Shown here: one piece after another, positions 33,338 to 44,370 of the stretch
How positions within the stretch are numbered: position 1 is the first letter of the stretch
Layout: every line of letters begins with the position of its first letter
NCBI GenBank assembly: GCA_017893485.1
Contig: CM030360.1
Location: forward strand, 151,162,647-151,226,646
DNA length: 64,000 bases
Direction: 5' to 3'
Source: Hemerocallis citrina
Taxonomy: Eukaryota; Streptophyta; Magnoliopsida; Asparagales; Asphodelaceae
Program-made: the position numbers and the translations under genes
Notes under the pieces: model-generated
Databases searched by the model: none
What the model saw: only the letters and a program-made list of their open reading frames with translations
What the model was told of the DNA's origin: nothing

Positions 33338-34339
33338 TTGCGTACGCCTGCACCACAAGCAAATGCTATCGAAGGGCCTTTAGTGGCTATGATCACTGAG
33401 ATCAACATGGTCGGTGTAACTGATGGGTGGTGGGCTGATACGGGTGCTACTAGGCATGTTTGATATGAGCGCAGCTGGTTCAAAACTTATAAGGAGACTG
33501 AAGGACATAAAATGCAACTTGGTGATTCACACTGTATCAATGTGTTGAGCACTGGAGAGGTGGACTTGGAGTTCAGCTCTGGCAGGACTATTACCCTCAA
33601 GGATGTCTTGCACACTCCTGATATAAGGAAGAACTTGATTTCTGGATACCTACTCAACAAGGCTGGTTTTCATCAGAGCATCGGATCCGACCAGTATGTT
33701 ATCACTAAAAATGGGATTTTTGTGGGAAAGGGATTTGCTTGTAATGGGATGTTCAAACTCAGTATTGAAATGAATAAGAATAATGCTTCTGTTTACTCTT
33801 TGTCTTTATTGAATTTATGGTACTCTAGACTATGCCATGTTAACAAAAAATTGGTAAATAATATGAGCAAACTTGGCATGATACCAAAAGTTAACTTAAA
33901 TGAATTTGAAAAATGCACCTCCTGTAGTCAAGCTAAGATAATTAAAACTTCACATAAAAGTGTAGCTAGAAAAACAAAAATTTTAGACTTGATACATTCT
34001 GATATATGTGAGATGGATGGAACCTTAACCAGAAATGGTAAAAGATATTTCATTACGTTTATTGATGATCATTCAAATTATACTCATGTTTATCTTATGG
34101 CACACAAGAGTGAAGCAATTGACAGGTTTAGAACTTATGTAACTGAAGTGCAAAATCAATTTGAAAGAAATATTAAGAGATTTCGTAGTGATAGAGGTAC
34201 AGAATATGATTCCAATAAATTTAAACAAAGAGTGATCTTAAGTCTTGAACTCATTACCCGTTTTTACATAGTGAAGGAAAACCATATTCTGTACCTCTAT
34301 CACCGAGAAAGAACCTTCGCTTCGCTACGCTTCTTTTAA
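33338..34339 (+). pseudogene. Copia protease and partial integrase, RT-RNase H deleted
   Basis: The protease motif WWADTGATRHV is readable at about 33430-33460 and is followed by a stop. From 33512 the frame is open for 275 codons. It covers the end of protease, the integrase zinc domain (LCHVNKKLVNN, CTSCSQAK), LIHSDICEMDG with the first catalytic Asp, and FRSDRGTEYDS with the second. The block with the catalytic Glu is missing: the reading passes after NKFKQ into unrelated residues ending FASLRFF and then the purine tract. Without the Glu, RT and RNase H it cannot be autonomous. Confidence 0.87.
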
Positions 34340-34370
34340 AATTAGTGTTTTAAATATATAAGTGGGGGAT

Positions 34371-34486
34371 TGTTGGAATTGAGTATACATTCAAAATACT
34401 CATCTTGTTGACAATACTGTCTCATGGCCCAATGGTTAAAGTTTTGAGTTCACAAGAGGTTGGGGGTTCAATTCCTACATTCCACA

Positions 34487-34530
<44 letters not shown>

Positions 34531-35091
34531 CCGGGCCGGGCCTTTGGGGTTTATTGAAAAAAAAACAGAACCCTTTTTTCCCCTTTTTGAACTGTCAAAA
34601 TTCAAAACGTTTTTTCTATTAATAATATAACTATTTCAAACTTAAAGAGACTTTATGTTATAGCAGTTTCAAAAATTAAATGATATTCATTATATAGCCA
34701 TTTTTTGATTAATGCATACAGATTAATAGCTTCCTGGTTACAAGCTATAAGAAGAGATCATCTTTGGGAAGATAAACATAAGAAAAAAATTAATAAAAAA
34801 TCTTTCATTCAATCTTTTCTCAAAATCTATTTTCTACTTTTTTTTGTTTGTCTTGCTAATTGCTGGTGCAACTTGGTATGTGCTGCGATTGGAGTCTTGG
34901 CAGCACTATAAATCAGAAGCTCGTTGTATCTCGGGAGAAGTGTTTGGTGATCAACGATTCATCTCCAGAATTGGCCAAATAGTTTCTTAAAGAAAGTGCA
35001 ACCCACGCCTCAAGCCACTTCTCACTTTCTTCCTGTTGCAGATCAATTTCAAAAAGTTCACTTGGTACACTCAGGTCCAATTTCTCTAACA
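34371..35091 (+). mobile_element. Third LTR of the tandem copia, intact
   Basis: It runs from TGTTGGAATTGAG to TCTCTAACA, 721 bp, with the TSD ACGCA next to it. It contains a tRNA-like A box (TGGCCCAATGGTT, 34425) and B box (GGTTCAATTCC, 34465-34475), then an alternating TA run (34490-34527) and CGGGCCGGGCC. The same arrangement is present in all copies of this LTR. Confidence 0.9.
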
Positions 35092-35096
35092 ACGCA

Positions 35097-35780
35097 CATA
35101 GAAGGGGCCAGAGCTTTTGTCTGCGAGACTTTGATTTGTGCAAGATTACCTGATAATGGTAAAAATTGCAACAAATCAGGGCCGTACGATTCCAACACAG
35201 ATCCTAAAGCTTCTGTAGGCAGATTAGTCATAACGGGCATCTTTAATAGGTCTGGGCCTTCATCAGGCTCAACTACAAGATATGAGCCTCTCTCAAGCCC
35301 ATTAAAAGCGACTAGGCCCACTAAGAGAGACAACCAGCCCATGAAGGCTGTAAGTCAAATTTCTTATCCCCATTATCTCCTAGGGAGAGAATCAACAGGA
35401 GATAAGGGATTCATATCAATCCAACTAATCCATATCAATCTCCTAAACTGTTTCTCATGTTTATAAATACCCTTCCCTCTCCTCAGTCAGAAAGGAATAA
35501 AAAAATATGTAATTTCTCCCTCAAAATCTCTTTGGTTTTGAATTGAGCGTCGGAGGGTCTGTCGCCGGGGCCACCCCCGGTGTTTCAGGCTTTTTGCAAG
35601 TCCATCGGCTGTGTCAGCAACTGTCGGATTCAGATCACAGTGTTCAATCAATGATACAGATCTACTGTCGGGAGCTCTAAATACTTTTTACGGCGACGAT
35701 CAAATGTTAGATCTTTAGTTATTTTTTTTCATATATAAACTCACTATTTGTTTGCTCTCACACCAAAATATGCAGTAACA
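35097..35780 (+). mobile_element. 3' part of the 5' LTR of the second Tat element
   Basis: It ends ATGCAGTAACA four bases before a Tat-type primer-binding site. It contains TATAAATA (35462) and the CGTCGGAGGGTCTG...CCCCGGTGTTTC segment at about 35548, shared with the Tat LTR at 11659. The copia complex ending at 35091 was inserted into or just in front of its U3. The LTR start is therefore displaced to the left of 26681 and not firmly identified. Confidence 0.7.
35462..35469 (+). promoter_or_regulatory. TATA box of the second Tat LTR
   Basis: TATAAATA about 85 bases before the conserved R/U5 segment, the same layout as at 11912. Confidence 0.55.
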
Positions 35781-35783
35781 GAT

Positions 35784-35800
35784 TGGCGCCGTCCGTGGGA
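35784..35800 (+). other. Tat-type primer-binding site
   Basis: TGGCGCCGTCCGTGGGA just inside the LTR end. This is the form usual in Tat/Athila-group elements (tRNA-Asp/Arg type from memory), unlike the initiator-Met sites elsewhere in the window. Confidence 0.8.
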
Positions 35801-35836
35801 AACTACACAGATCTACTTCATTGATCAGAACTTGCC

Positions 35837-36586
35837 ATGAGAAATACCGAATTCTCCCGTCATGCCAATACTAAGAGGGACAGCAACGACTTTAAGCCAT
35901 CAAACCAACTCTCTTCGTTAACCAGCTCCTCCCGTGGAGGACCCCATTCATCTTCATCAGCCAGATCAGCCCCAGCAACCTAGTCAAGCTCCTGTCAACG
36001 GAGAGGCACCAGGGGGCTCCCGACAAAGTTGTCATGAACATCACCCTCTTTACGACCATATCTCAGTCCATAATCCTTCAAGCAATTCCATGGCCTCACG
36101 AGGTTCTCGGGGGTCGAGAGATCTCCTCCAAATCATTAGTGTCAATCATCATGGAACCGATCTACAAGTTCGTTTGGATGAGAGGCGTGCCCGAACCAAG
36201 GCATACTGCTCAGAACATCAAGTGAACCGGAGAAGCAACTCTCTTCGAAGGCCGAGATAGAGATACTCCTCCTCTCATAGAAGGCACACTGCAGAAAGAA
36301 TCTTGATTCGCGAGAGTTGAAAGCATCTTGAGAGAAACAAAGAGAAAGAGGCGTTAGTCACTAGGGCTGAATTGGAGAACTTTGAGCATGACATCCTTTA
36401 AGCTATCCGAATAACTAATAATCAGGGTCGATGCTCATGGAGCCACCACCCTACTCCTTCAAGATTAGTAGAATCATGTAACTCAACTAGATCCAAGGGG
36501 AAGGACGACCAAGTCCTTCGCCGCATCAGAGAAGTTGAAGATTGCCTGGAACAAATAAAGAATGATGGGAACCGCTCCAGCAGGGC
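35837..36586 (+). pseudogene. Tat gag, N-terminal part (frameshifted, cut by the LTR at 36592)
   Basis: An ATG 36 bases after the primer-binding site opens a short frame (MRNTEFSRHANTKRD) that stops after about 48 codons. The reading continues in another frame from about 35934 (EDPIHLHQPDQPQQP...), a Pro/Gln-rich stretch as usual for Tat gag N-termini. The last part, about 36515-36585, reads LRRIREVEDCLEQIKNDG before the insertion. The rest of gag resumes at 50410 after 13.8 kb of nested elements. Confidence 0.72.
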
Positions 36587-38198
36587 CTACCTATAACCCA
36601 TGTTTCCGATTTTTCGGATTTTCTTTTGTATTTCTTTTCCTCTTCTCATTAATGTAATATGTTATTTTAATAATAAATTTTTGTTATATATCTTCTTTCA
36701 ATCCATTTTATTTTTTCATTATTGAATTCTGAGATCCTTGTACACTCTATTTACGTTTGAATGAGGTGCTCATCCATCTAGTACATTATTTCATTTGGTT
36801 TCTTTCAATTTAACCCACTAATTGATTTATTTCCCCTTGTTGGACTCTAACTCATTAACCCAAGACCATTTCTTGTTGGATCTTAACCCATTGCTTTCCA
36901 GCTTGTTCACCGGCATCCCACTCCTTCCCAGTAACCCAATTCCCCTATTATCTACCTATTGACTAGATCAATCCCCTCTCCACATTCACCCACTCAATTC
37001 CCTACTTCACTGTCTTACCACTACCCCATTTTTTCAAATCCTAACTAAAACCCTTAATCTCTCCATAAATCCTAAATTAACTACCCCTAATCACCCCTTA
37101 AACCCTAATTAGCCTTAATTACTCTGTTAATCTTCTCAGCCTAATCCCCTACTCCCGACCCTTCATCTTCCACCTTCTTCCTCTTCCCGTCCTGCTCCGA
37201 AACCCAATCACCATCCCGAGCCCCGCTCACCTCGTCCCCTCCATCCACCACCGTAGTCCGCCTTGCGTCCCTGTGCACCATCGCCCTGCAGTCCCAACCT
37301 CCACCATCCCTGCCATTGTTGTCGACTTCCATCGCCCTAGCACCCACCATCCTCGCCTCCTTTGCGACTGCAACCCTCTCGCCGTACCACCGAAGCCCGT
37401 TACCTCTCTCCTCCTCATCATTGCCAGCGACCCTCCCAATCCCCGTAGACTGTCGCTCGCTGCTGCATCCCGACGCCTACAGCACACCCCATCACAGACC
37501 ACAACAACCTCCGCAGCTCCGATCATCCTCCTCTCTTGCTACCACTGTAGTGCCCCGGATCCTCGCTACCGGACATCCGTGACACTCACCAGAATCTTTG
37601 TCTTCAAATGCATCTCAACACAGTAATAACACAGAAATTTAAAATTTTTTTATTGCCCAATAAGTCATTACATCATTGATTACAACCAATGTCTTGTTCT
37701 TGACAAGAATACAAATTACATAACCTCAGTACATCTTATTACAAACGTACATCACTCCTTTCTGCCAAGTTAACAAGTTTCTCTCGGACTGGCAATCGAT
37801 GGCTCACTGCCGAAGCTCCGCTGAACAGTCAATATGCTTTCCTGGGACTTGCTCCTCGGCTTGAGTCTTCTGCTGCGCCACTCTGATATCTCTACACCTG
37901 CTCGAAAGGTAGGACCGGTACCTAAAAGGTGGGGAACGTCAGTAATTCGACTGGCGCAATACTGATAATAACAGCGATCCTCCAAAAGGGCAATCACAAA
38001 CCATCTTGAATGGAAAAGGAAACGTGCATCCTAAATTATGTAGTGCTCGTGTATGCCATGATCTAACCACTAAATGTACCAATCACAAGCCTATTCTAAT
38101 GTAAGGGTTGACAGATGCAGGGTATCCCTTACCCTAGTGACTAACTTGAGTCACACACCCATTATGAGCATCAACAACACCAACAACAGATACCAACA

Positions 38199-38541
38199 TA
38201 TTGGTTTAGGGTTTATCTTTTGGCAAATTCGTTTTCCACAAAAACCCTAGCCGCTCCAACTGTTGAGAGGCAAGAGAGAGAGAGAGATAGAGGCAAGCAT
38301 CATCGGCTAGTACCGGCTCCCTTGATCGTTGGACGATCGGACGTTCGTGTGGACTGCTTTAGAGACGCGGATCTTGCTACATGTATAACAGGACCTCCAT
38401 CTTTCAGCCTTCGTAAAGCTCTTAAAAGGTAAAAAAATTTCGTTTCTCCATAATCAGCCATGTCTTGTGCACGGATCCTAGGGTTAGGGTTTCGGATTTT
38501 ATGGTTTTATTTCCGCTGCGTTTGTGCCCCGAAATCCTACA
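38199..38541 (+). mobile_element. 5' LTR, truncated to its last 343 bp
   Basis: It starts TATTGGTTTAGGG immediately after the TSD and ends GAAATCCTACA. It corresponds to 45508-45868 of the right LTR; the first 1137 bases are missing. Without the U3 region it probably has no promoter of its own. Compared with the right copy it also lacks 16 bases after CTTGCTACA. Confidence 0.92.
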
Positions 38542-38542
38542 T

Positions 38543-38554
38543 TGGTATCAGAGC
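38543..38554 (+). other. Primer-binding site, initiator-Met type
   Basis: TGGTATCAGAGC one base past the LTR end at 38541. Confidence 0.95.
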
Positions 38555-40375
38555 TGCATGTATAAGGGGCTGATTTGGTTACGTGTTTACTGCATTCGAT
38601 GCATGTATGCATGTTTTATGAATCTGCCTTGATACGGTTATATGATATGTTGATTATAATATGTTATGTCGATCATATATGATTCTGTTATGCTATATAT
38701 TGTGATTTGATCATACAGGTATGTTTTACAATCTGTCATGACTGATCAGTAAGCGATTTTGTATGTTATGCATGATGTTTGGTTTATATGGTGATATAAA
38801 CTGATGGACAGATGGTGTTTGGACACGATCTGTAAACTGGGATATGATATGAATGTATATGATACATGGTTCCGGAACTGTATATGATGCAGTGGCGGCA
38901 GAGACTAAAAGATATGATCTGTTGTTCGAAATCGATGATTTCTGAATAGGGATAGTCTTCTGGAATTAAAAAAAAATTTCAACATATATGATAGTCTTCT
39001 GGAACTGTACATAATAAAGCTCGACCCCCGCCAGGGGCTGCCGCCCCCGGACCCCTGCTGTATATATTTTTTTTGTGTTCTTAATTGTTTACTTGAGCAT
39101 GGTGCTGGTTATGGCCTTAAGACCCTTAGATTAATGGTTTATGGTTTTGGTTTTGTAAATACGACTTGCATGTCGTTTTCTTCATTCTTGTAATTGTATA
39201 ATCTCGAATGTAACTCGAATTTTATTATGTAAGTACATTAGTATAGGTTGTTTTCAATTATTCAATGTAATGTACTTGAAGATTGAAGGACGATCCAAGA
39301 AGTGGAGCAACCAAGGAGAATGAAGACATGTAATTGTATTTATATTTTCCACCATAGATTGACCTCGATCCTTTCATTAGCTTGAAAGGATCATGTAGGA
39401 TAAAGGCCATAACCAAGCACGTTTACATACTGCACTTTACATATTGATGTATGAATGTTTGTGTAGAATACATTATGATGCATGCTTCAATTAGATTAAT
39501 AATGTATTAATGTATGTATTAGATACATCACCCATGCCATGCCTGCTTAAACAAGATAAAATCTGTAACGAATTAAGATGAACATTAAATAAACGATCAT
39601 GAGATTCTCGTGTTTATGAAACACGGCAATTAAATATGAATTTTCATTGATTCAACGATTGAATGATTTTGTCAACAACCGATTTCGAATCTGTAAGAAA
39701 AGGGGTGCCAATAATGCCGTCTGTGCGTTAACCTCTGATCTGGAAATCATTCATTCAATGAATTTTTGATTTGAAATATTTAGTTCCAAGACAAATTGGG
39801 AATCTCTTTATGATGGGATCATGATCGTTTATAAGTAAACCCCTTAACAAAATATTAAGTTAATTAGATGCTTTCCAATGAATTAACACTCATCAAAGCC
39901 TAGATCATAAGGGGTGGGTTTGCCAAAGTAGAGCACTCCTTTTAATCGTGGTTAGGTGCGAAAGAATAAATGTGATATTCGTCATATTAATCATTGGGTC
40001 CAACTTAACTAAGTCGTCACAACAGGATTGTGGATAGTGAACTTAGAAGCATAGAGTTTGGCAAAATTTATTAGATAAATTAGAACAATAGTTGTTCACC
40101 AAACTATCCAAGAATTATATGTGATATAATTGAAAAATGTTGTCTACCTAAATAGTTATGTTTTGGGAGAATTGGCCAACGCTGACTCAAGGCATAATGA
40201 AATATGGATCTTGGCTCACTAGAAAATTAGTTTCCGAATTGATAGTAAGGGCTATTAGTTTGAACAAAATAGTGGGAGGTATATTAAGTTGAATGTACCA
40301 TGATCACTTGAACATAATTATTAATTATTTGACAATCTAACTTATCTTATGCATTTTAAACATTGTAGATACTAA
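38555..40375 (+). other. Long untranslated leader of the Angela-like copia
   Basis: 1.8 kb between the primer-binding site and the gag ATG, with no ORF of note. It is T/A-rich with ATGATATG-type repeats near 38630-38860 and one GC-rich patch GCTGCCGCCCCCGG at about 39039. Long leaders are usual in this clade and may hold packaging signals. Confidence 0.6.
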
Positions 40376-43300
40376 ATGGCGCAAAACACAAACAACTTTT
40401 TCTCCGTGCGATCAGTCCTTGAGAAGGACAAGCTGACAGGAACAAACTTTCTTGACTGGTCTAGGAATTTGAGGATTGTCCTCAGGCAGGAGCGTAAGCT
40501 CCATGTTGTTGAAATTCCTCCACCGGTCCATCCTGGTGACGGTGCAACTCGTGCTCAACTAAATGCTTACCAGAAGCATATTGATGATGCGACGGATGTT
40601 GCTTGTCTCATGCTTGCAACTATGAGTGCTGAGCTTCAGAAGCAGCATGAGCATATGGATGCTTATGCTATGCTTGAGCATCTTCAGTCGATGTTTCAAG
40701 TACAAGCTCGTCAAGAAAGGTTCAATACGTACAAAGCAATTTTTAACTGCAAGCAAGGAAATAACCCGGTTGGACCGCATGTTCTGAAGATGATTGGGTA
40801 TTTTGAATACCTAGACCGTTTGGGCTCCGGGCTTACTCGAGAGGCTCAAATAGATATTATCTTGCAATCTTTGAACAGCAACTATGCCCAATTTATTATG
40901 ACTTTCATCATGACCGAGCAAGACAAAACACCCACTGAATTGTTGGCACTGTTAAGAAATACCGAAGCCAACATGCAAAAGGCACCTGAGAATGCTCCCA
41001 TAATGATGGTGGGCAATAAAGGTGCTAAGGGAAAGGGGAAATGGAAGGGCAAGAAAAAGATTGGATCTAATGCAGTTGCTCCTTCCAAGCCCACTTTCAA
41101 GAAAGCTCTCAAGCCTAAAGGTGGTGTTGCTAAACCTGATAAGGGTGATTGTCACTGGTGCAAGAAACCAGGTCATTGGAAGAGAAACTGTCCAGCTTAT
41201 TTGGAAAGTCTGAAGAGCGTGAAATCTCTGAATATTTCTGATTCAGGTATTCATGTTATAGAAGTCAATTTATCTACTTCTACATCTTGGGTATTGGATA
41301 CTGGATGTGGTTCTCACATTTGTATTAATGTGCAGGGACTTCAAAGGAGTAGATCTTTGGCAAAGGGAGAGATCGACCTATGCGTTGGCAATGGAGCAAA
41401 GGTTGCTGCTTTGGCCGTAGGGACTTATTATTTATCGTTGCCCTCTGGGCTTATTTTAGAACTTGAGAACTGTTATTACGTGCCTGCGATTTGCAGAAAC
41501 ATTATTTCTATTTCTTGTTTGGACAAGAAGGGTTTTTCGTTTATAATAAAAGACAATTGTTGCTCTTTTGGTTTAAATGATTTAACTTATGGTGTAGCGC
41601 GTTTATTTAATGGTTTATATGTTCTAGATCTTTATTATACTCTCGTCTATAATATGAATAAACGTCTTAAAGCAAATGACTCAAATCAAACATACCTTTG
41701 GCATTGTCGATTAGGCCATATAAATGAGAATCGCATATCCAAACTACATAAAGATGGATTTTTGGATAAGTTTGATTTTGAATCATACGATGAATGTGAT
41801 GCTTGTTTACTTGGTAAAATGGCAAAAGCTCCTTTTACTAAACAAGGTGAAAGGGCCAACGAACGATTAGAACTGATACATAGTGATGTATGTGGTCTAA
41901 TGCGTTCTATGGCAAGAGGTGGCTTTTATTACTTCATAACATTTACTGATGATTTCAGTAGATTCGGATATGTGTATCTTTTGAAACACAAATCTGAATC
42001 CTTTGAAAAGTTCAAAGAATTTAAAGCTGAAGTAGAAAAGCAAATAGGCGGAAGTATTAAAACTCTTCGATCTGATCGAGGAGGTGAATACTTAAGCCAT
42101 GATTTTAAGAATTACTTAAAGGAGTGTGGTATAGTATCACAACTCACTCCTCCTGGAACACCACAATGGAATGGGGTTTCTGAAAGGAGAAATCGTACCT
42201 TGTTGGACATGGTACGATCGATGATGAGTCATGCTGATCTTCCAATAAGTTTCTGGGGTTATGCCCTAGAAACGGCTGCATATACACTAAACCGAGTTCC
42301 AACTAAAGCGGTTCAAAAGACTCCATATGAGATATGGACTGAGAAACGTCAAAGCATGTCATTTATGAAAATATGGGGATGTGAAGCATTTGTGAAACGT
42401 ATGATCTCTGACAAGCTTGGACCAAAATCAGACAAGTGTTATTTTGTGGGGTACCCGAAGGAAACTAAGGGTTACTTCTTCTATAATCTGACCGAGAACA
42501 AAATAGTTGTTTCTCGCACTGCTGTATTTCTTGAACGAGAGCTAGTCTCCAAAAGAAACAGTGGGAGGAAAATAGAACTCGATGTAGCTCGAGACCCACA
42601 AGATAATGTTGAACCCGAATTGGAACTTGAGCAGGATATTCAAGATAATATTCAAGATGACACTGCTCAAGAAACACAGATTGTTCGTAGATCTAGTAGG
42701 ATTCGCCATAAACCTGAGAGATATTATGGATTTCTCTTAATAGAGAATGGTGATTTGATGCTCATAGATCAAGATGAGCCCCTCACCTACCAAGATGCTA
42801 TGAACAGTCCTGACTCTGAGAGATGGCTAGAAGCCATGAAATCTGAAATGGATTCCATGTATGATAACCAAGTATGGACTTTGGTTGATCCACCTGAAGG
42901 GGTAAAACCTATAGGGTGCAAATGGGTTTTCAAAAAGAAAATCGATATGGAAGGAAATGTTCAGACCTATAAAGCTAGGTTGGTTGCAAAAGGTTTCAAA
43001 CAAATTCATGGTATTGACTATGATGAAACTTTTTCACCTGTAGGTATGGTCAAATTCATTAGGATTTTGCTTGCAATAGCAGCTTATCATGATTATGAGA
43101 TCTGGCAGATGGATGTCAAAATAGCCTTCCTTAATGGGAGCCGTGAAGAGGATGTGTACATGACACAACCTGAAGGTTTTGTCAGTCCAAGGGATGCTAG
43201 AAGGATATGTAAGTTGCGTCGATCCATTTATGGACTGAAGCAGGCCTCAAGGAGGTGGAATATTCGTTTTGACCAGACAGTCAAGGAATTTGGCTTTATT

Positions 43301-44356
43301 CAAAACGAAGATGAATCTTGTGTTTACAAAAGGGTTAGTGGGAGCCACGTGGCATTCATAGTATTATATGTTGATGATATATTACTTATCGAGAATGACA
43401 TACCTTCTCTACAGGCTGTTAAGACTTGGTTGGGAAAAAATTTCTCCATGAAAGATTTAGGCGAGGCGACCTATATATTAGGGATCAGGATCTATAGAGA
43501 TAGATCCAGAAGATTGATCGGCCTAAATCAGAGTACATATATTGACAAAGTACTGCATCGTTTTGGGATGCAAGATGCTAAAAGGGGATTTGTCCCGATG
43601 TCTCATAGGATATCGATCTCGAGTGACAATAGTCCTAAAACATTGGATGAAAAGGACCGCATGAGTAAGATTCCATATGCTTCTGCAATTGGATCTATCA
43701 TGTATGCAATGATATGTACTCGTCCTGATGTGTCGTATGCTTTGAGTATGACGAGCAGGTTCCAGTCTAATCCAGGTGAAGGTCACTGGACAGCTGTCAA
43801 GAATATTCTTAAGTACTTGAAGAGGACTAAAGATTCATTCTTGGTATATGGGGGAGAAGAGAGACTAGTGGTAAAAGGTTACACTGATTCTAGTTTCCAA
43901 ACAGACAAGGATGATTCTATATCCCAGTCTGGTTTCGTGTTTTGTCTCAACGGAGGTGCTGTAAGCTGGAAAAGTTCAAAGCAAGAAACAGTAGCTGATT
44001 CTACAATGGAGGCTGAGTATATTGCTGCTTGCGAAGCAGCTAAGGAGGCAGTTTGGATCCGAAATTTCATCACAGGGCTTGGTGTGGTTCCATCGATCGC
44101 AGATCCTATCGATCTTTATTGCGATAACAGCGGAGCCATAGCACAAGCAAAGGAACCAAGATCGCACTCCAGGGCAAAACATATACTTAGAAGATATCAC
44201 CTTATTCGTGAGATTAATGAACGAGGAGATATACATATATGTAAAGTGCAAACAAATGATAACGTAGCTGACCCACTGACTAAGGCTTTGTCGCAGCAGA
44301 AGCACGAGGGTCACACTAGTTCCATTGGTATTCGATACATGAGTGATTGGCTCTAG
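40376..44356 (+). CDS. Intact copia Gag-Pol polyprotein (1326 aa)
   Basis: A single uninterrupted frame encodes every copia domain in order: gag (LTGTNFLDWSRNLRIVL near residue 22), zinc knuckle CHWCKKPGHWKRNC (259-272), aspartic protease LDTGCGSHIC (Asp 308), integrase zinc domain from His 443 to CDAC, integrase catalytic Asp 504 (HSDVCG), Asp 567 (RSDRGGEY) and Glu 603 (WNGVSERRN). RT carries YVDD at 998-1001, and RNase H starts with GYTDSSF (Asp 1171), followed by TMEAEY and DNSGAI. The cuts would be made by its own protease. Lengths and residues are as expected for the family, so the protein may be functional. A minor oddity is VKIAFLNG where VKTAFLNG is usual. The start is the first ATG of the frame and agrees with the gag N-terminus. 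Confidence 0.96.
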   Translation: MAQNTNNFFSVRSVLEKDKLTGTNFLDWSRNLRIVLRQERKLHVVEIPPPVHPGDGATRAQLNAYQKHIDDATDVACLMLATMSAELQKQHEHMDAYAMLEHLQSMFQVQARQERFNTYKAIFNCKQGNNPVGPHVLKMIGYFEYLDRLGSGLTREAQIDIILQSLNSNYAQFIMTFIMTEQDKTPTELLALLRNTEANMQKAPENAPIMMVGNKGAKGKGKWKGKKKIGSNAVAPSKPTFKKALKPKGGVAKPDKGDCHWCKKPGHWKRNCPAYLESLKSVKSLNISDSGIHVIEVNLSTSTSWVLDTGCGSHICINVQGLQRSRSLAKGEIDLCVGNGAKVAALAVGTYYLSLPSGLILELENCYYVPAICRNIISISCLDKKGFSFIIKDNCCSFGLNDLTYGVARLFNGLYVLDLYYTLVYNMNKRLKANDSNQTYLWHCRLGHINENRISKLHKDGFLDKFDFESYDECDACLLGKMAKAPFTKQGERANERLELIHSDVCGLMRSMARGGFYYFITFTDDFSRFGYVYLLKHKSESFEKFKEFKAEVEKQIGGSIKTLRSDRGGEYLSHDFKNYLKECGIVSQLTPPGTPQWNGVSERRNRTLLDMVRSMMSHADLPISFWGYALETAAYTLNRVPTKAVQKTPYEIWTEKRQSMSFMKIWGCEAFVKRMISDKLGPKSDKCYFVGYPKETKGYFFYNLTENKIVVSRTAVFLERELVSKRNSGRKIELDVARDPQDNVEPELELEQDIQDNIQDDTAQETQIVRRSSRIRHKPERYYGFLLIENGDLMLIDQDEPLTYQDAMNSPDSERWLEAMKSEMDSMYDNQVWTLVDPPEGVKPIGCKWVFKKKIDMEGNVQTYKARLVAKGFKQIHGIDYDETFSPVGMVKFIRILLAIAAYHDYEIWQMDVKIAFLNGSREEDVYMTQPEGFVSPRDARRICKLRRSIYGLKQASRRWNIRFDQTVKEFGFIQNEDESCVYKRVSGSHVAFIVLYVDDILLIENDIPSLQAVKTWLGKNFSMKDLGEATYILGIRIYRDRSRRLIGLNQSTYIDKVLHRFGMQDAKRGFVPMSHRISISSDNSPKTLDEKDRMSKIPYASAIGSIMYAMICTRPDVSYALSMTSRFQSNPGEGHWTAVKNILKYLKRTKDSFLVYGGEERLVVKGYTDSSFQTDKDDSISQSGFVFCLNGGAVSWKSSKQETVADSTMEAEYIAACEAAKEAVWIRNFITGLGVVPSIADPIDLYCDNSGAIAQAKEPRSHSRAKHILRRYHLIREINERGDIHICKVQTNDNVADPLTKALSQQKHEGHTSSIGIRYMSDWL

Positions 44357-44358
44357 TG

Positions 44359-44370
44359 CAAGTGGGAGAT
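44359..44370 (+). other. Polypurine tract of the Angela-like copia
   Basis: AAGTGGGAGAT directly precedes the right LTR at 44371, the usual copia arrangement. Confidence 0.88.

Larger units (their letters stand above)
32448..34370 (+). mobile_element. Second internal region of the RT-less copia
   Basis: It holds the leader (32448-32473), the gag-protease-integrase remnant, and a tail ending in the purine tract AAGTGGGGGAT (34360-34370) before the LTR at 34371. No TGGTATCAGAGC primer-binding site is found next to the LTR end; the sequence there is ATTTAAAGAAACTTTCGTG. Confidence 0.85.
26681..35091 (+). mobile_element. Tandem three-LTR copia lacking reverse transcriptase, TSD ACGCA
   Basis: The order is LTR fragment (26681-26868), internal piece (26869-27650), LTR (27651-32447, interrupted), internal region (32448-34370), LTR (34371-35091). 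ACGCA occurs at 26676-26680 and 35092-35096, so the complex sits between one pair of target duplicates. Both internal pieces pass from integrase directly to the purine tract: the rest of integrase, RT and RNase H are absent with the same junction. A non-autonomous, RT-less family that recombined into a tandem is the simplest reading. It lies in the 5' LTR region of the second Tat element. Confidence 0.88.

Noticed and set aside
37273..37626. ORFs of 88-117 codons on the plus strand
   Set aside because: Pro/Ser/Thr-rich frames of a C/T-rich LTR leader, running across the border of a nested LTR.
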